Of a DNA stretch of 42,205 nucleotides, positions 7,424 to 15,863 are shown piece after piece. Source of the DNA: Anaerolineae bacterium. GTDB lineage: Bacteria; Chloroflexota; Anaerolineae; Anaerolineales; E44-bin32. A program made the translations under genes and the position numbers. How positions within the stretch are numbered: the stretch's first letter is position 1; each line of letters begins with the position of its first letter. A model generated the notes under the pieces. It ran no database searches. It saw only the letters and a program-made list of their open reading frames with translations, and had not been told where the DNA came from. The stretch spans positions 1 to 42,205 of the forward strand of contig JAUWHR010000025.1 of NCBI GenBank assembly GCA_030605795.1. Direction: 5' to 3'.

Positions 7424-8946
7424 AACCGCGCTACGCTGATAGCTTGGCCCTGGCGTTGGCCATCCTGGCCGCTCTGGTTTCTGCCGGGGTGGCGGATCGG
7501 GTCTTTGAGCGGATCCCGCATATAGAGGATGAGTTCGCGTACCTGTGGCAGGCTGAGGTGATGGCCGAGGGGCAGATCTACCTTCCCTCTCCGGCTCACC
7601 CCCGCTCATTCCTGGTGCCTTTCGTGGTCGACTATGAGGGTCGGAGGTTCGGCAAGTACACACCGGGATGGCCGGCAGCGCTTTCGCTCGGGGCACGTGC
7701 AGGCGTTCCCTGGCTTGTGAACCCGTTGCTGGGAGGGTTGGCGGTCTGGCTGATCTATCGCCTGGGAGTCAAGATCGCCGGGCGCGGAGTTGGATTTCTG
7801 GCGGGGTTGCTAACTGCAACCTCGCCCATGTTCCTCATGCTTTCCGGGACATTGTTATCCCATAACCTGAGCCTAACCCTGGCAACAGCTTTTTCACTGG
7901 CCTGGCTCGATCTTTTCCCTGATAAGGGTCATGCTTCCGATGCTCCTCCAGTGCCTGCTTGGATGCTTGTGGTCATCGTCGGGCTAACGATCGGCTTGCT
8001 AGCCCTCACCCGACCGTTGACAGCTCTTGGCCTGGTTATTCCCTTCGGCATTCACGGCATGATCCTGCTTGTGCGTGGGGAGGTCGTCGTCCGCCGGCGC
8101 TTGTTGGCGTTGGGTGGATTGGCGTTAGCTGTGATTGCGCTCTTACCATTATGGCAGGCGGCGTTAACCGGCGACCCTTTCTTAAATCCCTACACCCTCT
8201 GGTGGGAATACGATCGGGTGGGCTTCGGACCGGGGGTGGGAGTGACCGAGTCTGGGCATAACCTGCATTGGGCCTACGTTAACACTTGGTTCAGCCTGCG
8301 TGCAGGGATGTATGACCTTTTTGGCTGGCCCTTCCTCTCGTGGTTGTTTCTGCCCTTCGGCCTCTTTGCGCTTCGGCGTCGAAGAGATGGTTGGCTGATG
8401 GTCTCAACCTTTCCATGTATGGTAATCGTTTACGCGGCCTATTGGATCGGCTCCTGGCTCTTTGGACCTCGTTACTATTATGAGGCTCTCCCTGCCTTGG
8501 CGGTCGTAAGCGCGGTTGGTGTTGCATGGCTGGCTGGTTGGTTGGGGGAGACACTGCGTATGATGAGACCCCGTCGGCTGGCCATGACTGCGCTCATCAT
8601 GTTCCTAATCAGCCTCAACTGTATCTTCTACCTCCCAGCACGCGTCGGGGGAATGCAGGGGCTGTACGGGATTTCGCGGTCGTATTTGTTACCGCACCAG
8701 CAGGCAGATCTCAAGAATGCGCTGGTACTGGTTCACTCTGAAACCTGGCATAGGTACGGTACGTTGCTCATGCTTACCTCACCTTTTACGTCGAGCGACG
8801 TGTTGGTCGCTTGGGGGATCGACCCTGAGCTAGACGCACAGGTTATCGGGGATTTCTCCGATCGGCTGATCTATCATTACTACCCCGATGATCCCCACAC
8901 CCTGTACTTGGAACCACGCCAAGGGATAGAGAATGGAGATATTTGA
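7420..8946 (+). CDS. GT-C-type membrane glycosyltransferase-like protein
   Basis: A 508-residue integral membrane protein with around ten to twelve hydrophobic helices. It begins with GTG overlapping the upstream stop (GTGA), with GGAGGGG just before it, so translation is probably coupled. The first periplasmic loop after helix 1 carries an acidic EDEF motif (IPHIEDEFAYLWQAE), the place where ArnT/PMT-type GT-C enzymes hold their catalytic acid. A second conserved-looking patch is FGPRYYYEALPAL, near residue 350. This points to a polyprenyl-phosphate-sugar-dependent glycosyltransferase of the PMT_2/GT39/GT83 type acting at the outer face of the membrane. Donor and acceptor are unknown. Confidence 0.75.
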   Translation: MKPRYADSLALALAILAALVSAGVADRVFERIPHIEDEFAYLWQAEVMAEGQIYLPSPAHPRSFLVPFVVDYEGRRFGKYTPGWPAALSLGARAGVPWLVNPLLGGLAVWLIYRLGVKIAGRGVGFLAGLLTATSPMFLMLSGTLLSHNLSLTLATAFSLAWLDLFPDKGHASDAPPVPAWMLVVIVGLTIGLLALTRPLTALGLVIPFGIHGMILLVRGEVVVRRRLLALGGLALAVIALLPLWQAALTGDPFLNPYTLWWEYDRVGFGPGVGVTESGHNLHWAYVNTWFSLRAGMYDLFGWPFLSWLFLPFGLFALRRRRDGWLMVSTFPCMVIVYAAYWIGSWLFGPRYYYEALPALAVVSAVGVAWLAGWLGETLRMMRPRRLAMTALIMFLISLNCIFYLPARVGGMQGLYGISRSYLLPHQQADLKNALVLVHSETWHRYGTLLMLTSPFTSSDVLVAWGIDPELDAQVIGDFSDRLIYHYYPDDPHTLYLEPRQGIENGDI

Positions 8947-9019
8947 TGTCTCCAATGCGTGTAAATTGGGTGCTTCAACCGATTGACCCTAGTGAGGATT
9001 AGTTAAAAGAGGACTATTT

Positions 9020-12000
9020 ATGTCAAAAGCCAACTTTGATGCTGTTATCTTCGATCTGGATGGGGTGATAACTCAAACAGCGTCGGTGCATAGTACCGCA
9101 TGGAAGCAGATGTTTGACGAATTTCTCCAGGCACATGCACAGACGACCGGCGAAACTTTCCGTGAATTCACGCACACCGAAGACTATTTACCCTATGTGG
9201 ATGGAAAACCGCGATATAAGGGGGTAGCTTCCTTTTTGGAGTCGCGGGGTATTGACATTCCCTATGGTGACCCGACTGATGCGCCGGAACAGGGGACGAT
9301 CTGTGGATTAGGCAACCGTAAGAATAAGCTATTCAACGAAATACTCGTCCGTGGAGACGTGGAAGTATTTACGACTACCGTGGATTTCATCCGGGATCTG
9401 CGGGAAAGAAACATTAAAGTTGGAGTGGCCTCATCCAGCAAGAATGCCAAAGCAATCCTGGAAGCTGTCGGATTAATGGATCTTTTTGATACACGAGTAG
9501 ATGGCATTGTTTCTGTTGAATTAAATTTAAAGGGAAAGCCTGAACCTGATATCTTCACTACCGCCTGTGATCATCTTGGCGCGCATTATGACCTGACCGT
9601 CATCGTGGAGGATGCCGTCTCTGGGGTACAAGCTGGATTGAACGGAAACTTCGGTTTGGTTCTGGGTGTTGCCCGGGAAAATAACGAGCTTGAATTGAAG
9701 CTTAATGGTGCCGATATTGTTGTTAGGGATCTGGGTGAAATTAGTTTTGGGGATGTAGAAGAGTGGTTCTCGAAAGGACTGGACGAAGACAAGTGGACAC
9801 TCAGTTATTATGATTACGCAAAAGAAAAAGAAGGCACCCGAGAATCTCTTTGCACTGTGGGGAATGGATATTTAGGAACCCGGGGAGCCCTGGAGGAATC
9901 CGACGCGAGTAATACGAACTATCCGGGGACCTACATCGCCGGGGTCTACAATCGCCTGGAATCGGAGGTAGCCGAACGAAACATTATCAATGAAGATATT
10001 GTGAATTGTCCCAACTGGCTGCCAATAACATTTAAGCTGAGCGATGGTGAGTGGTTTGATATGAACGAAACGGAGGTTATTAACTTTATCAGACGGCTGG
10101 ATTTTCGTGGTGGTGTCCTTTACAAGAAAGCGATAGTCAGAGATCAGGCTGGGAGGGAAACGCTCATCGAATCCAGCCGATTGGCCAGCATGGCACAATC
10201 CCATCTTGTCGCGCTGAAATACAGCATCACCCCGTTGAACTACTCGGAGTGTATTTCTATTCGATCAGGCTTAAACGGAGCAATCACTAATGCCGGCGTT
10301 GAACGGTATCAACAACTAAATTCAAAACATCTTGAACCGATTCTTGAAGGTGGGCAGGATGATATCAGTTACCTCATGCTGCAAACCAATCAATCCGGGA
10401 TTCGGATTGCGGAGGCCGCCAAAGTTCTCATTTTCATGGATGGTCAGCGTATCAATCCAAGGATTAGCATCAGAAAGCTGGATGGGGCGGTCTATTCAAC
10501 CTTTATAGTGGAAGCCCAGAGAGGATGTACCATCTGTGTCGATAAACTCGTGGCAGTCTACACTTCCAAGGATAGGGATGTTGAACAACCACTGGAAGCA
10601 GCCAAAGATGCGCTGCAAAACATCGATGGTTTTAATCAGGTACGACAGGCCAGTGCCGCCGCCTGGGTAGATATCTGGAAGGAAATTGATATACAAATCG
10701 AGGGAGACCGGTTAGCGCAGAAACTGCTCAGATTGAATCAATACCACTCAATGATTTCGGCTTCTCCACACAACGTTGGTATAGATGCCGGAATTCCCGC
10801 CCGAGGGCTACATGGAGAAGCTTATCGTGGGCATATTTTCTGGGATGAACTGTATATCTTGCCGCTCTATGATATGCATTTCCCGGATGTTGCCAAATCA
10901 GTTCTGCTTTACCGATATCGGAGATTAGACCAGGCCAGAGCATACGCAAAAGAACATGGCTACCAGGGAGCGATGTACCCCTGGCAGAGTAGTAGCGATG
11001 GCAGGGAAGAAACTCAGGTGGTCCACTTAAATCCGATATCAGGAGAATGGGAACCTGATCATAGTTCGCTTCAGAGACACGTGTCTCTGGCTATTGCACT
11101 CAACATCTGGCAGTATTGCTGGATTTCTGGTGACATTGACTTTATGGAGAAGTATGGTGCAGAGATGTTTCTGGAAATTTGTCGCTTCTGGGCCAGTAAG
11201 GCGAGATACAATGAGAAGACGAGCCGGTACGAAATTGGTAAGGTCATGGGACCGGATGAATATCATGAGAAGTACCCCGGTTCAGATAATGGCGGGTTGA
11301 AAGACAACAGCTACACGAATATTTTGGTCGTGTGGGTGCTTAAAAAGGCGTTTGAGATCTTTGATTCGTTGAAAGAGAAGGTCAGAGAAGAACTATTGGA
11401 AAAAATCAATCTTACCGAAGAAGAGCTTGAGCGATGGAGGAACATCAGCGATAGAATACACATTCTAATTTCCGATGAAGGTATCCTGGAGCAATATGAA
11501 GGCTATTTTGAATTAGAGGAACTGAACTGGGAGGGTTACAGAAGTAAATACGGAGACATCAGCAGAATGGATCGAATTCTGAAAGCCGAAGGAAAATCAC
11601 CGGATGAGTATAAGGTTACAAAACAAGCAGATGCTTTAATGACTTTTTATAATCTAGATACAAGTGAAGTGACCGCGATCCTGAACGGAGCTGGTTACTC
11701 CACTAAAGATGGTCTGTTATCGAGAAATTTCTACTATTACTTAAACAGGACTTCCCATGGATCTACCCTGAGCAGTCTGGTTCATTCCTACTTGGCGAGT
11801 TTAATTGGTGACAGGAAACTCAGTTGGCAGTTGTATCTGGAAGCGCTGCGAAGCGATTATGCGGATATTCAAGGCGGCACGACGAAAGAGGGCATACACA
11901 CAGGTGTCATGGCCGGGACAGGGCTATTGACCTTGAGGGCCTATGCTGGTTTAAAGCTTGACGGTGACCAGGTAAGAATCGCCCCTTGTCTGCCGGAAAC

Positions 12001-12199
12001 ATGGCGCCAAGTGAGCTTCAATTTCCAATTCAAAGGAGATGGGTATTATTTCGCATTGACTCCGGAGAAGGTGAAAGTAAAAGTTGACAGTCCATCCAAG
12101 AGCAGAATAGATATTCTTGTAGGTGATCGTCAAGTAACCGTCGGTAATCTGGAGTGGGTAACCTTTGAATTGGAAAAAGGAGGTAAATTGGAATGCTAG
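9020..12199 (+). CDS. Beta-phosphoglucomutase / GH65 glycoside phosphorylase fusion
   Basis: A 1059-residue bifunctional enzyme. Residues 1-250 are a HAD-family beta-phosphoglucomutase (FDLDGVITQT with Asp12 and Asp14, SSSKNAKAIL, and KPEPDIF plus VEDAVSGVQAG). From about residue 285 to the end is a GH65 protein: N-terminal beta-sandwich, (alpha/alpha)6 core with MGPDEYHEKYPG (probable catalytic acid Glu747), the phosphate-binding HGSTLSSLVHS, and a small C-terminal beta domain. GH65 phosphorylases convert maltose, trehalose, kojibiose or nigerose to beta-glucose 1-phosphate, which the mutase turns into glucose 6-phosphate. Substrate specificity cannot be assigned. It has a fair ribosome site (AAAGAGGA). 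The gene is more A/T-rich than its neighbours, hinting at transfer. It overlaps the kinase gene. Confidence 0.92.
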   Translation: MSKANFDAVIFDLDGVITQTASVHSTAWKQMFDEFLQAHAQTTGETFREFTHTEDYLPYVDGKPRYKGVASFLESRGIDIPYGDPTDAPEQGTICGLGNRKNKLFNEILVRGDVEVFTTTVDFIRDLRERNIKVGVASSSKNAKAILEAVGLMDLFDTRVDGIVSVELNLKGKPEPDIFTTACDHLGAHYDLTVIVEDAVSGVQAGLNGNFGLVLGVARENNELELKLNGADIVVRDLGEISFGDVEEWFSKGLDEDKWTLSYYDYAKEKEGTRESLCTVGNGYLGTRGALEESDASNTNYPGTYIAGVYNRLESEVAERNIINEDIVNCPNWLPITFKLSDGEWFDMNETEVINFIRRLDFRGGVLYKKAIVRDQAGRETLIESSRLASMAQSHLVALKYSITPLNYSECISIRSGLNGAITNAGVERYQQLNSKHLEPILEGGQDDISYLMLQTNQSGIRIAEAAKVLIFMDGQRINPRISIRKLDGAVYSTFIVEAQRGCTICVDKLVAVYTSKDRDVEQPLEAAKDALQNIDGFNQVRQASAAAWVDIWKEIDIQIEGDRLAQKLLRLNQYHSMISASPHNVGIDAGIPARGLHGEAYRGHIFWDELYILPLYDMHFPDVAKSVLLYRYRRLDQARAYAKEHGYQGAMYPWQSSSDGREETQVVHLNPISGEWEPDHSSLQRHVSLAIALNIWQYCWISGDIDFMEKYGAEMFLEICRFWASKARYNEKTSRYEIGKVMGPDEYHEKYPGSDNGGLKDNSYTNILVVWVLKKAFEIFDSLKEKVREELLEKINLTEEELERWRNISDRIHILISDEGILEQYEGYFELEELNWEGYRSKYGDISRMDRILKAEGKSPDEYKVTKQADALMTFYNLDTSEVTAILNGAGYSTKDGLLSRNFYYYLNRTSHGSTLSSLVHSYLASLIGDRKLSWQLYLEALRSDYADIQGGTTKEGIHTGVMAGTGLLTLRAYAGLKLDGDQVRIAPCLPETWRQVSFNFQFKGDGYYFALTPEKVKVKVDSPSKSRIDILVGDRQVTVGNLEWVTFELEKGGKLEC

Positions 12200-12822
12200 G
12201 AGATATTCTATTAATTACTGAGAAGCACATTAAGGCTGGCGAACAGGTAGTTAACCGACTTAGTGAAATCAAGTCAGAAAAGATGGTGATCGCTATCGGA
12301 GGTGAATCGGGAGCCGGAAAGTCTGAAATAGCTCATGTGATAAGTCGTAAGTTAAAAGGCGAGGGAGAACTAGCCAAGATCCTCCACATCGATAATTATT
12401 ATAAGGTTTCTCCCAGGGAAAGAACGGAGTGGAGGGAAAAACACGGTGTAGAAAGCATCGGGTTGTCAGAATATGATTGGGACCTCATCAACCGCAATAT
12501 AGCTGAGTTTAGAGAAAGCAAAGAAGCGATTTTGCCCTGTATTGATTTACTGACCGATCAGGAGGACAAGTTAATAACAAATTTTAAGGGGATACGATAT
12601 CTTATCGTGGAAGGATTGTATCCCTTAAAAGCTGATGCGGATTTGAAGATATTTATCGACTTGACATACCACGAGACGAAAAAGGCTCAGGTTCTTCGGG
12701 GGAAGGAACCCCAAAATAAGTTCAGGTTGCAGGTGTTGCAAAGAGAACATGAGGTGGTGCAATCCCTTAGACCATTGGCGGATCTTTTAATCACCAAAGA
12801 ATTCGATGTTGTCGAAGCTTAA
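12193..12822 (+). CDS. Uridine-kinase-like P-loop kinase
   Basis: A 209-residue P-loop kinase related to the uridine kinase/phosphoribulokinase group. Walker A is GESGAGKS (37-44), followed by HIDNYYKV in the place of the DxFY substrate loop and LIVEGLYPL as the Walker B strand (EGLY is typical of the family). Its start overlaps the last seven bases of the GH65 fusion and has an excellent AGGAGGT eight bases upstream, so the two are translationally coupled. Context suggests a sugar or sugar-derivative kinase in the same disaccharide pathway, not a nucleoside salvage enzyme; this is inference. Confidence 0.8.
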   Translation: MLGDILLITEKHIKAGEQVVNRLSEIKSEKMVIAIGGESGAGKSEIAHVISRKLKGEGELAKILHIDNYYKVSPRERTEWREKHGVESIGLSEYDWDLINRNIAEFRESKEAILPCIDLLTDQEDKLITNFKGIRYLIVEGLYPLKADADLKIFIDLTYHETKKAQVLRGKEPQNKFRLQVLQREHEVVQSLRPLADLLITKEFDVVEA

Positions 12823-12836
12823 TATAGATGGGTGAA

Positions 12837-12871
12837 GACAGGTGGTCGCCAACCCGTTTGGTTGACCTGTC
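12837..12871 (+). terminator. Hairpin after the phosphorylase-kinase operon
   Basis: GACAGGT (12837-12843) pairs with ACCTGTC (12865-12871), with an inner AAC/GTT match. It starts 15 bases after the kinase stop codon. No T tract follows, so it may be a weak terminator or an mRNA-end stabiliser. Confidence 0.35.
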
Positions 12872-12914
12872 TGCTACTTGGGAAGTAGTTGTCAGATAAT
12901 TGCCTGATCCCACA

Positions 12915-12923
12915 TGCTATAAT
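12915..12923 (+). promoter_or_regulatory. Extended -10 promoter of the P-type ATPase gene
   Basis: TGCTATAAT is a perfect extended -10 element (TGn followed by consensus TATAAT). No good -35 is found at 16-18 bases, which extended -10 promoters do not require. Transcription would begin near 12930, placing the start codon about 50 bases downstream. Confidence 0.55.
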
Positions 12924-12930
12924 CCTCGCG

Positions 12931-12956
12931 CTGGGGTTATGACCCCCAGACTTTTT
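12931..12956 (+). terminator. Terminator-like hairpin at the very 5' end of the ATPase mRNA
   Basis: CTGGGG (12931-12936) pairs with CCCCAG (12944-12949) and is followed by ACTTTTT, so it has intrinsic terminator form. It lies between the extended -10 element and the start codon at 12981. It could end read-through from the upstream operon, or act as a 5' structure controlling the ATPase message. Confidence 0.5.
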
Positions 12957-12980
12957 CTAGTGGAGTTAGTTTGATAAGTA

Positions 12981-15800
12981 ATGGATGATCAACGGGAATC
13001 CTCCGCCAGTGTCGTGAAGGATGTTGCCAATGGCGGTGAGGTCTGGCATGCATTGGAAGCCTCCGAGGTCGTCCGTGCACTGCAGACTTCCCCCACTCGC
13101 GGGCTGACCACTGAGGAGGTCGCCCGTCGAGTTATCGAATATGGGCCGAATGAACTGGTTGAACCGCCACGACCCACGCTGTGGCGGATGGTCCTAGAGC
13201 AGTTCAATAACTTCATCGTTATCGTCCTGATTGTGGCCTCAATCGTGTCGGCCTTACTGGGCGACTACATCGAAGCCAGCGCGATCATGGCCATCGTGTT
13301 GCTCAACGCCTTGCTGGGCGTGATTCAGGAGCATCGGGCTGAGGAAGCCCTGGCCGCGTTACAACGTCTAGCGGCGCCTGAAGCGCATGTGATTCGTGAT
13401 GCGCATCGCCAGGCAGTGCCCGCGCGTGATTTAGTCCCTGGGGATGTGGTTTTGCTTGGGGTTGGCAACTATGTCCCGGCTGACCTGCGCTTGGTGGAAA
13501 CCTTTAATCTTAAGATCGAAGAAGCTGCTCTGACCGGTGAGTCGGTCCCGGTTCAGAAAGACGCCCGCGTCGTTCTTACCCAGGATGAAGTGCTCGGCGA
13601 CCGACGCAACACGGCTTTCTCCGGCACACTGGTGTCCTATGGTCGCGGCAGAGGCGTCGTGGTCAGCACGGGCATGAACACTCAAATCGGAATGATCGCC
13701 GCCATGCTGCAGTTAGTTCATGAGGAGCCCACCCCGCTCCAGCGTCGGTTGGATCAATTAGGGAAGCTCCTGGGCTGGGCATCATTGGCCATCTGTGGGT
13801 TGGTGTTTGCGCTCGGCTGGGTGCGGGGAGTAGATCCGCTGGAGATGTTCCTGGTGGCGGTAAGCCTGGCAGTGGCGGCAGTGCCGGAGGGGCTGCCGGC
13901 GGTGGTGACCATAACCCTAGCGATGGGCATGCGCGAGATGATCCAGCGTCACGCTCTAATCCGTCGACTATCTTCAGTCGAAACCCTAGGATCGACGACT
14001 GTTATTTGCTCCGATAAAACCGGCACTCTAACCCAGAACCAAATGACCGTCACTCACCTCTGGGTTGATGGTATCGACATCCAAATCACTGGTAGCGGTT
14101 ATGAGCCGATCGGCGAGTTCAGGGTGGATGGCACGCCAGTCAATTTAAAAGATTATCCTGCCTCCACTACTGCTTTGTGGGTAGCCGCGTTGGCCAATGA
14201 TGCCCAAATAGAAGTCGGAGAGGATGGGGATGGCGATGCAACCACTCGAGTGGTGGGTGATCCTACAGAAGCCGCGCTGATCGTCGCCGCTGCCAAGACT
14301 GGTGCCGACCTTGATGCATTGGAGCATGACTACCCCCGCATCAATGAGATTCCCTTCGACTCATCTCGCAAGCGGATGACGACGATTCACAAGATATTAT
14401 CGCCTCAACCTGAAGACGCTAGCCCGTTCTACGATGGTCGGCTGCGTGGGTGGGAGGTGGCAGCCATCAAAGGTGCGCCGGATGTGATCCTCGACTTGTG
14501 TACATACTACCAGTGTATGGACGATACCTCGATGCCGCTTACTGACCAGGTGCGTAAGCGCATCCTGGACGCGAACGCCCATATGGCGAAACAAGCGCTG
14601 AGGGTGCTGGCAGTGGCTTTCCGAGTTGAGAAAGATGTGCCTGACGAAGCAACTCCGGAGAGGGTGGAGCAGGACATGACCTTTATCGGATTGCTGGGGA
14701 TGATCGACCCGCCCAGGGTACAGGCGATGCCAGCCATTCAGAAAGCCCGTCAGGCGGGGATTCGCACAGTGATGATCACTGGTGATTACCCCGACACAGC
14801 CCGGGCAATCGCTGAAGAAATCGGCCTGCTCGAGTTGGATCACCGGGTGATCGCCGGCAAAGAATTAGAGCAAATGGATGACGATAGGCTGCGGCGTGAG
14901 GTCATACGCACTGGTGTTTTCGCGCGTGTTTCGCCAGAGCATAAGGTGCGTATTGTCGATGCTCTGAAGTACAATCGTCAGATCGTTGCCATGACCGGCG
15001 ACGGGGTGAACGACGCACCGGCTCTGAAACGGGCGGACATCGGTGTAGCCATGGGGATCACCGGTACTGATGTGGCTAAAGAGACGGCCGACATGGTGCT
15101 TACTGACGACAACTATGCCAGCATCGTGTCGGCTGTAGAGCAGGGACGGGTGATCTATGCCAACATCCGCAAGTTTGTCTTCTACCTGCTGTCGTGCAAC
15201 CTGGCCGAGATCGTAGTGATCTTTATCGCTGTTCTGGCTGGTCTCCCCTCGCCGCTGACAGCTATTCAACTGCTGTGGCTGAACCTGATCACCGACGGCG
15301 CCCCGGCGCTGGCGTTGGGCATGGAGAAGGGTGATCCCGACACGATGACCCGACCGCCGCGTCCACCGGATGAGTCCATCATTAATCGCGAGATGCGTCT
15401 TCGCATCGGCATCCAAACAGTCGCCATCGCCGCCGTCACCCTTGTGGCTTATTGGGCTGGCTTGGGGTTACACCATGAGCATACATTGCTGGCTGGGACG
15501 ATGGCTTTTGTCACCCTTTCATTCTCTGAATTGTTACGTGCTTTCACTGCCCGTTCAGAGTATTACCCGATGCTTAAGATTGGGTTGTTCAGCAATAAGG
15601 TTATGTTCTTCGCAGTAGTATCCTCACTTCTTCTTCTGCTGCTGGTGATCTATGTTCCCTTTTTGCAGCCGGTATTTAACACTGTACCGCTCACTTTGGC
15701 ACATTGGAAGATCATATTCCCGCTTCTTTTCATCCCAGCAATCGTGGCCGAGCTTAGCAAAATGGTTATAAGCCGGAGTTCGGCAAAAGTCATGACCTAG
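12981..15800 (+). CDS. Cation-transporting P-type ATPase, calcium type (P2A)
   Basis: A 939-residue ion pump. In order: cation ATPase N-terminal domain (22-95), actuator with TGES (185-188), helix 4 AAVPEGLPAVV, phosphorylation motif DKTGTLT with Asp345, nucleotide-binding domain, hinge TGDGVNDAP (672-680), and C-terminal membrane helices. Ligand residues resemble SERCA: Glu in PEGLP (helix 4), Asn and Glu in CNLAEIV (helix 5), Asn-Leu-Ile-Thr-Asp in LWLNLITDG (helix 6) and a Glu in SFSELLRAF (helix 8). Hence Ca2+ efflux is the best guess; Mn2+ is possible. The Shine-Dalgarno GGAG is 15 bases away and weak. Its own promoter lies at 12915. Confidence 0.93.
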   Translation: MDDQRESSASVVKDVANGGEVWHALEASEVVRALQTSPTRGLTTEEVARRVIEYGPNELVEPPRPTLWRMVLEQFNNFIVIVLIVASIVSALLGDYIEASAIMAIVLLNALLGVIQEHRAEEALAALQRLAAPEAHVIRDAHRQAVPARDLVPGDVVLLGVGNYVPADLRLVETFNLKIEEAALTGESVPVQKDARVVLTQDEVLGDRRNTAFSGTLVSYGRGRGVVVSTGMNTQIGMIAAMLQLVHEEPTPLQRRLDQLGKLLGWASLAICGLVFALGWVRGVDPLEMFLVAVSLAVAAVPEGLPAVVTITLAMGMREMIQRHALIRRLSSVETLGSTTVICSDKTGTLTQNQMTVTHLWVDGIDIQITGSGYEPIGEFRVDGTPVNLKDYPASTTALWVAALANDAQIEVGEDGDGDATTRVVGDPTEAALIVAAAKTGADLDALEHDYPRINEIPFDSSRKRMTTIHKILSPQPEDASPFYDGRLRGWEVAAIKGAPDVILDLCTYYQCMDDTSMPLTDQVRKRILDANAHMAKQALRVLAVAFRVEKDVPDEATPERVEQDMTFIGLLGMIDPPRVQAMPAIQKARQAGIRTVMITGDYPDTARAIAEEIGLLELDHRVIAGKELEQMDDDRLRREVIRTGVFARVSPEHKVRIVDALKYNRQIVAMTGDGVNDAPALKRADIGVAMGITGTDVAKETADMVLTDDNYASIVSAVEQGRVIYANIRKFVFYLLSCNLAEIVVIFIAVLAGLPSPLTAIQLLWLNLITDGAPALALGMEKGDPDTMTRPPRPPDESIINREMRLRIGIQTVAIAAVTLVAYWAGLGLHHEHTLLAGTMAFVTLSFSELLRAFTARSEYYPMLKIGLFSNKVMFFAVVSSLLLLLLVIYVPFLQPVFNTVPLTLAHWKIIFPLLFIPAIVAELSKMVISRSSAKVMT

Positions 15801-15863
15801 CCTGTTGCCGTCCGAGCTCAAGGCAAGGGCGACGCGTGAGGTCTTCTCGGTCAGAAGTGTCGG

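Noticed and set aside
14397..15416. Long minus-strand frames inside the P-type ATPase gene
   Set aside because: Shadows of a highly conserved pump gene; no independent signals.
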